The position numbers were made by a program, and so were the translations under genes. DNA of 64,000 bases. Source: Stenogyne calaminthoides. Taxonomy: Eukaryota; Streptophyta; Magnoliopsida; Lamiales; Lamiaceae. The stretch covers positions 11,169,638 through 11,233,637 of the forward strand of contig JBBCBC010000031.1 in NCBI GenBank assembly GCA_037126765.1, given 5' to 3'. This document shows, piece after piece, positions 9,784 to 21,100 of the stretch (the first letter of the stretch is position 1; every line of letters begins with the position of its first letter). The notes beneath the pieces are model-generated. The model was not told where the DNA came from and searched no databases. It worked only from the letters and a program-made list of their open reading frames with translations.

Positions 9784-12700
9784 TCAAACACCACTTGATT
9801 TACATTGTTAAATCAAATACAGTGCAATGCATTAAGATATCCTGATGTGTACCCATCTGAATTGCATAGAGAACATCAATCTGATACTTTATTTTCCCGA
9901 ACTGCTATACATGCTGTTTTTATTACTTTGTTCCTGCTCTTGAGGATTATATATATTCTGCTACATTGTTTCGTTTTAATTCTATTTCCCAGTACACTGT
10001 CTCTGCCATATAATGACACATGATGCAGTTCTTTCTCGATTTGGACAAATTTGTGGATCAAACTTTTGAATAGAGTTGTTTAGGTTTAGTTTCTTTTCCG
10101 TAGATTGTTTTTTTTCTTCCCTGCAGTTGATTGCGTATTCATCAATATGAGCTGTTTTCCTTCTCATTCATATATGCAACCCCATTGTCTACATGACCTG
10201 TTTACTTTGCACTTTATACCAATTTGCTGACTTGACCTGTCCATATATTTATGTGCATCTTTGACAGCTTCTCAAAGCATGCAGCCCCAAATGCAAAATC
10301 AGGTTCAGCAGCAGCCAACTACTTCAAACCTGCAACAGAACCAGCTCATTGGCCTTCAAAATGATATGCTCGATGCACATCAACAGCAAAGGATAATCAG
10401 TCAGCAGAATATTATCTACAACAGGCAACAGCAACCGACAATTGTCAACAAAACAACCTTCCAAACATGCATCAACAGCAGTCAGCTGGTCAGCAGAACA
10501 ACCTCTCAAATATGCACCAACAGCAATTAGGCTCTCAAACTAATCTTTCTAGTTACCAGCAGCATCAAATGGTGGGATTTTAAAATGGTAACTCTAGCTT
10601 ACAAAATTCTCAGCAACCAGCCCATATGTTGCAGCAATCTAAGGTTGCAGCACAGCAAATGCAGCAGAATATGACAAACATGATGCCAAACCAAACTCAG
10701 TCATCACAGCTGATGCAGCAGCAATTAATGTCGCAGATCCAATCACAGCCAGGGCTGCTTCAACAACAAATGGGTTTGCAAGAACAGACAAATACGCTAT
10801 CTAGAGACATGCAGCAAAGAATTCCAACATCCGGTCCCATGCAGACTCAAAGAGTCCCGGAGGTTCCAATGAGTAAGTTTTTGATTTTGAAGGCTATCAA
10901 TTGCCTGATTTTTGGTGCTTAACATGTGTTGGGTTGATTTTCCTTTTCTCCCCTGGAGTCCTCTTAACTTCCTAACTGCATCAGATTGACATACACTATA
11001 TGCTTTTGCCAATTAGCTATGTGGTTGTTACTGTTAATTGATATAATAGCGCTTAAGAAACATGCTTTTGGAATGCCTTGTTTTAAGATTTTTGCAGTGT
11101 TGCCTTAACTGTGTACTGGACTGCTGTTCTGTTGTTCATCTTAATTTTCATTTAAATTTGTGATTTGTGGAATGCACAATTTGTGGCTCTCTCTTTACAT
11201 TTTAATGTTTTGATTGATGAATTATGAATCTCTTAGAAGCTTTTTTAAATAGGCAGGGTTTAACTTCTAGGACTGAAATTACTTTTGATGGCGTTGTTAG
11301 ATCATAGCCACCGTCCCTAGTCATTCCCACATCCGCCCTGATCCCCCATATATACATATTAATTTATTATAATTTATATTATATACTATACAAGTAAAAG
11401 TACAACTATTTTCTTAGAAATAATCTTTTAGTACTCAATATTTTTAAATAATATTAACAAGTATAATATATAAAATACAACATATATATGTGCAATAAGT
11501 ACAACAAAAAATATAATCGTAGATGCTCTAAATCTCATTACAGAACATACACATTTTAATTATTTTTCAATTGCATATTTGCATTGCCATTTCACCCTGT
11601 TCTATGGTTGTGTGTGCGAGTAATTTAATTTGGACAGAACCTGTCTGAATTCATGATAAGTATCTCTCCTTGAGAAGCTGATAACACTTAACAGTCAGCA
11701 TTTGTGCTTATCAATGTGTAAACTTGGACTAAAATGTATTTAAAACATCTGAACTAGTCTTTGCTATTTCTGCAATTAATGTTTGTATACAATAATCAAT
11801 TTTTTTGCCTTGTAACTGCACCTGCTTTCTTAAGTTTTCATTGCTGACGACAAACTTGTTAGTGAAATATCTAAAACTGGGATAATTAATTAGGAAGTAT
11901 GAATCAAGAATAAATGAGTAGCAGTTAAGGTTTAGGCTGAGCGTCTCATCTATGCTATAAGCCTGATGTTGAACCAAAAGCTATTAGTTTTGGTTGACAA
12001 AAATGATTATTCTTCCTTTTGTTATACTTCTAAAATAACATTTAAGATTAATGCTCTCGCTGGCTAACACATGATTTTAGCATCTTTAGATTCCTCGTCA
12101 CAGACAGGGAATGCAAGTGGTGGGGACTGGCAAGAGGAGATTTATCAGAAGGTATTGTATTAATGCATCTTTCCTTTTCCCGTCTGAAATAATTTGTATG
12201 GTAGTTATAATTACAGGCTAGTTAAATTTTTAGTGATTGCTTATTTAAACCTTTATACCTCACCTGTCATTATTTTGTTCATTTTGTATGTGTTAAAATG
12301 TAGCCTCAATTTTAATTATGCTTGTATTTCATTGCAGATCAAATCCATGAATGAGATGTATTTCCCTGAATTGATTGAAATGTACCAGCGAAATGCTGCC
12401 AAGTTGCAGATAGTAAGTTACTAATTGAGCTGATGACCCATAATTATCTCATTTTGCTGCAGGTGTTCTCCATCCTCTATCTCCCTCCAATTTAATAATT
12501 AAATCTTCAAGAATCGTAAAAAGCAATTAACTGAGAAATGCAATGCCTTTATAGCTATATATGTAGTTTCCAAGAAAGAAAGAAAATAACACTCTTTTTG
12601 AAGTTTACCCCACTCTTCCACTGTCTTGCATATCTTCATTAATCGTTTTGTGATTTACTGATAATGTCTTACTGCTTTGCAGCACGATGCTTTTTCTCAA

Positions 12701-13571
12701 CAGCCTAAGAATGATGAACTTAGATTTCTCACGCTTATGTTGGAACGCTTCATACAATTTCTGCGAACAAACAAGATTGATATTCAGCCCAACCATAAGG
12801 AGAAGGTTATTGGAATTGAGAAGCAGATTGTAAATATTCTCAACTCAGACAGGCTTAGCAAGCCATTGCAGCAAGGACAGCTCCGCCAGGCTCATATGCA
12901 GTCTCAGCAGCAACAACCTCAAAATTCTCAACTGCATTCGGGTGACTGTCAAATGAACTCTCAGATTCAAGCAATGAATGCACAGAGTTGTACGGGGACC
13001 AGACAGCAGAACAATTCGACCAACATGCAGCATAATTCCAGTGTTTCAAATCCTCGTCACAATAAATATTGATCCTGGTCAGGGAAATGCTCTTACACAA
13101 ATGCAGCAAGTAGCTATGAGCTCTCTACAACAAAATCCCATGAGTGGCACACAGCAAATGAATATGAACTCTATATCGTCACAAAATGTGCTCACGGCAT
13201 TGCAGTCAAATGTTAATAATCCCTTGCAATCAAATTCAAGCATACTTCAACCCCAGCAAATAAAACAGGAGCATCAGAGGTTTGCAATCCAGCAACTAAT
13301 ACAGCAGAACCAGCAGCTGCAGCAACAATTTATCGAGAGGCAGCAGTTAATGCAGCAGCAACAAATGATGCAGTTTAATCAAAGGAATGATGCCAATGAT
13401 GTGAAGATGAGACACCAGATTCGCGTAAAATCAGGAGTTCTCCCACAGCATATTTCACCTGGCCAACGACCTCCATACCATTTGTTGGAGTCTTTTATTT
13501 TCTGTTCTGTAGTTTTAGTTTCTTTTGTAGTTTTAGTTTTGTTCTTTTTCCTCTCTCCTCTAGGATTCTAA

Positions 13572-14125
13572 ATGTAAGTTGTCCGTGCCTCGTGCGTTTT
13601 CTTTTTCCTGATTATATGTTTGATATGGGTGATACTTGAACCTGAGACTGAACTTTGGTCAATATACTTCATGTTTTGTGTGCATTTTATAGTATTTATG
13701 TGCTACTTGTTAGCTTGCATTATTTTATCTTACATTTGAATAACTTTTAACTTGATTATTATTAATTTTATTTGTTTAGTGACAAGAAAATAATTTATTA
13801 CTATAATTTATTGGGCTTTAATAGTATTTAAATGTTTCTCACAAATAATTTAGTGAATGATGTTATCAATTAAAGTAGAGAATAGTAAATTAAATAAATC
13901 AATAGAAATAGCTAATTGTTACTCCTATATAGTATATATAGGTACTATGTACATATATATTTTGATTCCTATGTGACATGTGTGTGATATTGGATGGTGG
14001 CCGTGTGCATTATATTAGTGACCATATATTTACAACTCCATCACTAAACTTATGCTATTTGTTTTCAAACGAAATTCTTAATGAAATAATAATATAATAA
14101 TAGCAATATAAAAAATTAAAAATAG
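13572..14125 (+). other. Copy 2 3' flank and array spacer
   Basis: Non-coding sequence that recurs after copy 3 (24240-24495 and 30445-30555), before copy 4 (34600-34790) and after copy 4 (40266-40380). Landmarks are TTTTGTGTGCATTTTATAG, GGATGGTGGCCGTGTGCAT and CAACTCCATCACTAAACTT. Presence in several units shows that whole gene-plus-spacer segments were duplicated. Around 13815 it preserves the empty site for the nested insertions found after copy 3. Confidence 0.65.
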
Positions 14126-14339
14126 TACTCCCTCCATCCCATAAAAGCGTGCACATTTTCCTTTTTTGGACGTCCCAAAGAAACGTGCACGTTTCCTAAA
14201 ATGACAAAACACTCAAAACTTACATTTTCACAATATCATTATAATTGATTTAAATAATACCAATAAAACAAGTTTTCTTATTTTGTGTGCTCGACTAGGG
14301 GTGCACTTTTCTTTGGGATGGTGGGAGTATATGTTAGTA
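14126..14339. mobile_element. Stowaway-type MITE
   Basis: About 210 bp, termini CTCCCTCCATCCCATAAA and, reversed, CTCCCACCATCCCAAAG, flanked by TA on both sides. The terminal CTCCCTCC.TCC motif and TA target are the signature of Stowaway (Tc1/mariner) MITEs. Non-coding. Confidence 0.75.
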
Positions 14340-14380
14340 GTAATTTAAGGATAAAAGGAGAAGCCTGCTTTAGTAAATCT

Positions 14381-14500
14381 GGTATGGCCCAATCGAAATA
14401 ACGAAGCCGCAAATAAGCCCAACATCCATATGGCCCAATAATTACCTCTAAAGAGGCCCAAAAGAATGTCTTTTCCAGAGTGAAGCATAAGGAGTGCGTC
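14381..14500 (+). promoter_or_regulatory. Conserved GGCCCA/AGCCCA promoter block, copy 3
   Basis: GGTATGGCCCAATCGAAATA, AATAAGCCCAACATCCATAT and GGCCCAATAATTACCTC match the blocks upstream of copies 2, 5 and 6. Here it is separated from the first coding exon by a 1.9 kb Pack-MULE-like element and a MITE, so its distance to the start codon is about 2.5 kb instead of about 0.3-1.2 kb. Confidence 0.5.
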
Positions 14501-15469
14501 TCATTTACTCAGTTGCCAGAAAAGGTTCAGGTTTTCATGTCATAAAAAAAATAAAAATGAATAATATAATGAGCGGGTTATTTTCTGGTTCCATTTGATC
14601 TATTTTATTGCAAATAGGTTCCAAGTATTATAAACATTATTAAGAGATTCCAAAAAATTAGAAGGATTACATAAATACCCTTAATGAGTCTTCTTGTTTC
14701 TATTTTTTTTGTCTTCTTGCTCCTATTTTCTATCTTGTGTCTATTTTTTTTATTCAAATTTTGTCTTATGTCTATTTTTCTTTATTTATTCTTAATTTTT
14801 TATATGTATTGTACAATAAGGGAGTTAATGATAATTTTTAGATATTTTACTTTATTTAAAATAGGATAATAATTTCAAATAGGATTATGTTATGTATACA
14901 CATTAAGAATTTCATATGTAAATCGATTAAAATACCAAATTTTATATATTTAAAATAAAAAAATTACATATTCTCATCGAAAATCCTGAAGAAATTTACA
15001 TATTTTCGTGTTATTCGGCATGCATATATGCATCCGTACATACACACATGCATCCACACATGAACATATGCATATAAATCTGACAAAATTAAATTCCAGA
15101 AACTTAGCAGCTATCTTCATCTTCTTCCTCCATCTTCAAGTCTGCATCTTCAAAAAACCAACAATCAAGAAACTTATGAATAAACCACCATCAAATTTCT
15201 TCAATATAACCAACCATTATCTATAACCTCCACAAAAAATCTCAAAATAATAGCAAAAAACTGAAAACACATACACTAAAAATTAACAAAACAAAACATC
15301 CAAACACAAAACACAAACCCATTTATGAAAAAATCTATGTAACATTCAAACACAAACCCTTTGATTTCATCGAAATCCGCCAAAATTAACACAAACCCAT
15401 TTAAAAAAATGTCTGCAAAAATAAGTGAAACTCACTTTGAATTTATTGTACAAAATCTGTGAAGACTTT

Positions 15470-15895
15470 TCAGTTTTCAGTCACCCTCCCTGAAGAGCCT
15501 GCGATCTTAACCTCAATCTCCCACCAGCCACCATCATTCTCTCCATCCAAATCCCTTGACCCTGAGCATGGCATTTCCCATTGCGCTCCATCTTCTCTCC
15601 TAACTTTCTCAACACTATCCGTCATACTCCTATCAAGCGTCCTCCTCTTTTTCGCCGGCAGAGGTGATGAGTCAAGCACAGCAGGAGCTCTACGAGCCCT
15701 ATTGCTCCTACGGACTTCCAAATCATTCCCTCCATTATTAACTTCACTCCATTCAACCTTTTCAACCCCACTGTCACTCCTAGTGAAAGCGCTTTCACAA
15801 ATTGCGTCTAATTTCTTATGCTTGCCCTTAACCTTATTCCAAAATTTCTGATCATTCCTTCTCTTAACAACTGAATTAGACCGCAATAATCGCAT
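15470..15895 (-). pseudogene. Captured host gene fragment (basic N-terminal, AAA-ATPase-like?)
   Basis: Open frame of about 142 codons beginning MRLLRSNSVVKRRN. It has a lysine-rich stretch (KVKGKHKKLD), then RRSNRARRAPAVLDSSPLP followed by AKKRR, then an acidic, glycine-rich tail, and ends at a stop at 15470. The RRS.R.RRAP.(L)LD.SP.P.KKRR pattern is, from memory, like the N-terminus of plant chromatin-linked AAA-ATPases of the At3g15120/At1g05910 kind; this needs a search. It lies alone within a Pack-MULE-like element and lacks the rest of any gene, so it is most likely a captured first exon. GC content is higher than in the surroundings. Expression is unknown. Confidence 0.5.
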
Positions 15896-16116
15896 AGCAA
15901 AAATCCTCCAACACAAATATAAAAAATAAAATAAATGGAGGTGGGCCGGCGGCTGGAGGGGTGGGGGTGGGGAGAAGAAATGGAGGTTGAGTGTTGAGGG
16001 TGTGGGGTTTTATTGGGGAACAAGAGTTTGGATAATATTTTATTATTGTTGTTGTGATTTTGATTTTGAAATGGGGAAGGGTATATTGGGTATTTTATCA
16101 CATTTTGAACCTCTTA

Positions 16117-16370
16117 GGGTCCGCTTGGTTGAGAGTAATGGAAGTGGGTAATGAGAATTAATTATATTGATGTTGCTTGGTAGGTTTAATACTTTGGTAA
16201 TGAGAATAGAAGTAAGCAATTGATTGTCCTAATTTACTCAATTCACCTCACATGATATTCATTGTTGATGTTGTAACCAAGCAATAATAATGTAATCAAT
16301 AACTCTTATTGATTGACCCTTCAATGATACCCATTATCATTACTATTTCTTAGTCATACCAAGCGAGCCC
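16117..16370. mobile_element. Tourist-like MITE (PIF/Harbinger) nested in the Pack-MULE
   Basis: Termini GGGTCCGCTTGGTTGAG and, reversed, GGGCTCGCTTGGTATG. TTA stands on both sides (16114-16116 and 16371-16373), the usual PIF/Harbinger target duplication. Length 254 bp, non-coding. Confidence 0.7.
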
Positions 16371-16451
16371 TTAGTAATTCCAAAAAGTCTTGGAACCTCT
16401 TAGCAATATTATGGCTAAATTGGAACCTTATTGTAATTTTCTCTAATATAA

Positions 16452-16713
16452 TACTTCCTCCATACTAAACTTGATCTAACTATTTCCATTTTATTTATCG
16501 CAATCTCAATGTAACATTTAAGAAAATTGAAATATTCACTTTACCAATTTATCATATAAAATATTAATAAATAATTATTTTTACTCTTAATACTTTATCA
16601 CATAAAATATTAATAAACAATTCTTTTTGCCCCAACATTTTATCATTTTATCATTCATTCTTAATTTTTATGTCAACAGTAAAATATTCTTTAAAATTAG
16701 AACGAAAAGAGTA
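16452..16713. mobile_element. Degenerate Stowaway-like MITE
   Basis: Begins TACTTCCTCCATAC and ends ACGAAAAGAGTA (reversed TACTCTTTTCGT), with TA at both ends and an AT-rich interior. It resembles the other Stowaway MITEs in the window but with more decayed termini. Confidence 0.45.
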
Positions 16714-16968
16714 TAATATTAGCAATATAATATAAATCAAATTTAATATTTTAAAAAGATATGTTAAAAAGCTTCTTTCGAAAGGCTCAGGTTTTCTGTT
16801 TACCCCAATTATTATTTCCTTGTTCGAATAGGAATCTTCTTAACAAAGTTTCAAGGTTTTTGATCTCAACTTCTAATCTATCTTCCGAATTTATGGCTTC
16901 ATTCTTGAGTTAGTTTGATAATTTCTGATTTTCCGTTTGATTAACTCACTTTTTTTTAGGAGTTGGAC

Positions 16969-18134
16969 ATGGATAGTAACACTTCGATTCAGGGTGAAGT
17001 TACCAACGGTGATTGGAGGACTCAACTACAACCAGAGGCTAGACAGAGGATTGTGAATAAGATGTAAACGTATATTCTCAACTTGTTTCTACTTATTCTT
17101 CTAGTATACTCGTTGACCTAGAAATCTTGAGCATGCCACTTTTGTTGATTCATCTAGAGTTCTTGTTTGGCTCTTCAATTATCTCTCTTTATTATATATT
17201 TTCCTGGTTCCTACGTGTAGTTGCATTTCATTCTTTTTCTATTGAGTTTTTGGGTGTAGATTACGAAATTGTTTCTGAAACTGGTGAACAACTGGTATTC
17301 TATTAGTTTTACGGAACTGATATTACTATTTGCTTTGGCTTTTTCAGCCTGACTAAAGATAACCTTTTATGGATCTTCATTTATTTGTTAAGTTGTAACA
17401 TACTTGCTGTGTGATTTTCCAGTGACAGCTAAGTGATTCGTTGCATATATAAGCTTGGAAGTTTAAGTGTTGATTTTAAGATAATGGCGGTGATTGGTTT
17501 TCACTTATAGAATCTTTTAGTTAATAAATCGGTCATGAGTTGGGCGAGAACACTAAAGAGGAGTATTGAAAGAATTACAGAAACTCTAAACATAACCCTT
17601 TTTAGTTATTACATGTGTGTCTTTCGCATATTTTATAATTGGAAAAACGTAATACAGGTATGGTAACATGATGGAGAACGTTCTTGCACATGCAATGCCT
17701 TAACATTGTGAAATGAAAATAGTAATTTGGTGTCCTTGTGTCGTAAGCTTTCTTCATCTAGATTAGTGCCTTTCCAGAGCTGTTTTTGTGAAAAGAAACA
17801 TCTGATTGCATCGATTATGTTTAGTATTTATGTTTATTTTTCTTATGCACTTTTTAAATGGGGCTATCTTATTAAAAGACCTAAGAATACTTAGAAGTTT
17901 ATGATTTTATATATTCTCCGAAGAAAATACCATCACAACATGCGTAAAATGTAATGTATTTGAGGCCCTTTAAATTTAATCTGAATGGGAAGCTTAAAGA
18001 AGAAAAGTGATGCTAAGCATGGCCATGGGATTATCCCATGATGAAGCATACCTTGATAATTTCCTTGTACAAGCCGTTGATACATTTTACTTGTAAATGT
18101 CCCCAAGTTGAATGCTTTCTCTCTCTCTCTCTCT

Positions 18135-18181
<47 letters not shown>

Positions 18182-21100
18182 TACATGTATATATGCAATA
18201 AATGATACAATTATGTGTTGCCTTTTTTTTTATGTCAATTAATTACTCTTTGTTATTGACTGCTAAACTGGTCACATGTTTTCCAAAATTTCCCTAGATT
18301 TAAGCATTACATTTTCATTGTATCCAAGATCAGTTAGATTTTTTCTACACGGATCTTGTGTTTTGTTGCTCATGTTGTTAATATAGGACTAAGACTATAA
18401 TACTTGATGAATAGGATGGAGATGCTTAAGAGGCATCCTCCTTACTCTGGACAAGAAGGGCTGCAGGAAATAAAAAAAATAGCTGTAAGGTTTGAGGAAA
18501 AAATTTGTACTGCAGCAACATGCCAGGTATATACAACATGATTTTCCCTTGAATTTGCTGTATGCAGGCCTAAGTTTATTATTGAACTACTCTGTTCTGC
18601 AGTCAGACTACTTAAGAAAGATATCTTTGAAAATGCTGACTATGGAGACTAAATCTCGGATTCCTATGTCAAATTCTCTTCAGTCTAATGCTGCAAGTAA
18701 TAATATAAACCCCCAAGATCCAGGTAAAGAAACTTATGTTGTGAAAAAAAAAATCTGTATAATTAAAATTGTTATTATTTGCCCCAATCTAACTTATCAA
18801 GTGAAGCATTGGGTTACATCAATTTGTGTTTTGTGTTGCTCTATTTATCGAGCATTATAGACTCAAGAATGTCCTACAGAAACTCCAGGGATTGAGTACT
18901 TGTCTGAAGCCTTTCTGGATTGTGCTTGATCCAAGTTAATTAAGTCTTCAAATCCTTAGACATTTCTATTTCTGATGCATTGGTCTGTATGGTAGAAATA
19001 CTGAATAAATAGCCATGCAACTCCTAGGAAACATTTACACCTGTTAATGGCCAAAGGCATGTGACAAAGATGTTTTTTACTGCTAAATGCTAACGTGTTT
19101 AGCAGGGTGTAGAGGTCTTACAAATTCAAAACTTACACGAGTAATGGTTACTGAAAAGCACACAAGCAGACTAATGTAATTTGACAATTGTGAGTTCTTT
19201 GCTTTGAACCAGTGTTTTCATAACCGAACCGGTGATCAAACCGGCTTGGACAACGGTTGCCGGTTCAACCAGTTCAACCGGTTGGACCGGCGGTTCAACC
19301 GTTTAATGTATTAGAATAAAGTATTAAATTGTTCACCACGTACAAAGAAATCCATTTAAAATAATAGTGATACATTATTAAATTTCACTCTTAATTTTAT
19401 TATTAACAATAACAATATTGATTAATAATTAATAAGTTATAATTTGATTACTACTGAATATATACAATTAACATTCTAATTAAGCATAATCTGACTACTA
19501 TCTAGGTATATGTAATTAAGCAACCTAAATTAATAAAACAAACTAAAATTTTAACTCCTATATATTCCAATAAAATAATACATATTTATACCACTGTTTT
19601 CAAAACCGGGTTGAACCGGCCGGTAACCCGGTTAAAAACACTATATAACCGGATTTCAGGTTGAACCGGGTTGAACCGGTCAAAACCCGGTTCAACAGGA
19701 AATAACCGATTTTTTTCTTCTTTTTTTTTAAAATTAAATTATTAATTTATATTAAATATTTAAAATTTAAAATTTATATTTCTCTCACATTTTTCTCCAA
19801 CACTTTCGATGTGGGATAAATGTATGAGGTGGGACAAAATTTATAAAATATGTTATGAAAAGTTATAAAATATATATTTAAATTTTTGTAGGTGTATACT
19901 TATTTTGTTTTTTTAACTAAACATAGAAAACGGTTGAACCGCTGGTTGAACCGCCGGTTGAACCGGTCCAACCGGTTGAACCGCTGACCGGTGGTCTGTC
20001 CGGTTCGATCACCGGTTCGGTTATGAAAACATTGATTTATACACATAAAAGTAAAACAAGTAGTACATACATATATACATACCTCACACCAATAAAATTA
20101 ATAAAACAAACTTACAAACCTGACACCTTCACGTGACCTCTACCATTATCACACGCATCCATTATCACACTCACAAACACAGTCATATATACATATATGT
20201 ACATATACATGTAGAGAGATATGAGATCTGTTTTAAAACTGAAAGAACATGTTTGAGAAAATAGAAGACGTCGCGAGGAAGAGGAGTCACGAGCCGTGTA
20301 GGACGTCGTGGAGAAGCCGACGGTGTTGGCGTGGAGAAGAAGACGGTGGTTTTTCTGATATGGATGTGCAGCTGAGATTTTTTTAGCGGTTCTAACGGTT
20401 CGGCGGTTTCCGGTTTTACCCGATTTTTCCCGGTTCAGGCCGGTTTTTCTCGGTTTGACCTGAAAAACGGTTATTTGGGGGTAGTTGGACCGATTTCTCG
20501 TCCGGTTCCCGGTTAAACCAGTTGAACCGGCCGGTCCGGTCCGGTTTTGAAATCACTGCTTTGAACCACATCTCTTTATCAATGTAGTTAATTGGGTACA
20601 CTGTACATCTTCCTATTTAGTACTACCATTTTCGTTTGAGTCTATAAATTCTTCTGTCATAGTCATACTTCCATTGTGATTATTAGGTGATTATTAGACC
20701 ACTTAGCTCAGATTCCTAATTTTAAACAAATCAAACACCACTTGATTTACATTTTTAGTTCAAATACAATGTGATGCATTAAGATATCCTGATGTCTACC
20801 CATCTGATTATTTCTTTACTAACATCAGTAGAGCTTTACCTTTTCCAGGGGTAAACTTCTTGGAGTCTATTTGTTTATTCCATAGAGGTCATCAATTTGA
20901 CACTTTATTTTCCCGAACTGCTATACATGCTGTTTTTAATACTTTGTTCCTGCTCTGGAGGATTCTTCACATTCTGCTACATTGTTTCTTTTTAATTTTA
21001 TTTTCCAGTACACTATCCCTTGATCATACCTCTGCCATATAATGACATATGTTGCAGTTCTTTCTCGATTTGAACAAATTTGTGGATCAAACTTTTGAAT

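Larger units (their letters stand above)
6760..13571 (+). pseudogene. MED15-like copy 2, frameshifted
   Basis: Exons by homology and splice sites: 6760-6878 (MDSNNSVQ.., KIX start DWRTQLQPEARQRIVNK), 8347-8458, 8573-8693, Gln-rich 10268-10872, 12081-12151 (GGDWQEEIYQK), 12338-12412 (IKSMNEMYFPELIEMYQ), and a Gln-rich last exon from 12683. Exon 1 carries an extra GGDAVAAGGT-type insertion before DWR. Compared with copy 5, one base is missing near 10444, shifting the frame so that translation ends at 10530 (about 204 aa: KIX plus part of the Gln-rich region). A further TAA stands at 10581, and about 30 bp are missing near 13052 in the last exon, which puts a stop at 13070. The KIX exons are intact. 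The family role is activator binding in the Mediator tail; this copy cannot make the second domain unless it is spliced differently. It carries a MITE in intron 1 and a SINE in intron 3. Confidence 0.75.
14571..16443. mobile_element. Pack-MULE-like element carrying a gene fragment
   Basis: Flanked on both sides by TAATATAAT (14562-14570 and 16444-16452), a 9 bp direct repeat as expected of Mutator-like elements. The ends form imperfect inverted repeats: GAG..TTATTTTCTGGTTCCA.., then AATAGGTTCCAAG on the left; reversed right end GAGAAAATTACAATAAGGTTCC.., then AAGAGGTTCCAAG. Inside is an open coding-like segment on the minus strand (15470-15895) unrelated to MED15 or to a transposase. A Tourist MITE (16117-16370) sits inside the right arm. 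Copy 6 shows the uninterrupted leader (CAGAAAAGGCTCAGG..). Confidence 0.6.

Noticed and set aside
10300..10560. CAG/CAA runs in the Gln-rich exons as microsatellites
   Set aside because: Mixed CAA/CAG codons in a conserved coding exon; better explained as polyglutamine coding than as a simple repeat.
11729..11977. 82-codon minus open frame in copy 2 intron 4
   Set aside because: Lies within intron sequence shared with copy 4, has no conserved frame there and no recognisable domain.
12845..13109. Minus-strand open frames across the last exon of copy 2
   Set aside because: Shadows of the Gln-rich coding strand; CAG/CAA-rich DNA opens other frames. No domain or splice context.
15808..16101. 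97-codon minus open frame rich in Asn, Pro and His
   Set aside because: Overlaps the captured fragment in another frame and runs into the low-complexity leader; likely not coding.
20416..20601. Minus open frame rich in Asn, Arg and Pro
   Set aside because: Translation of GGTTCAACC/CGGTTT repeats in the TIR element, not a gene.
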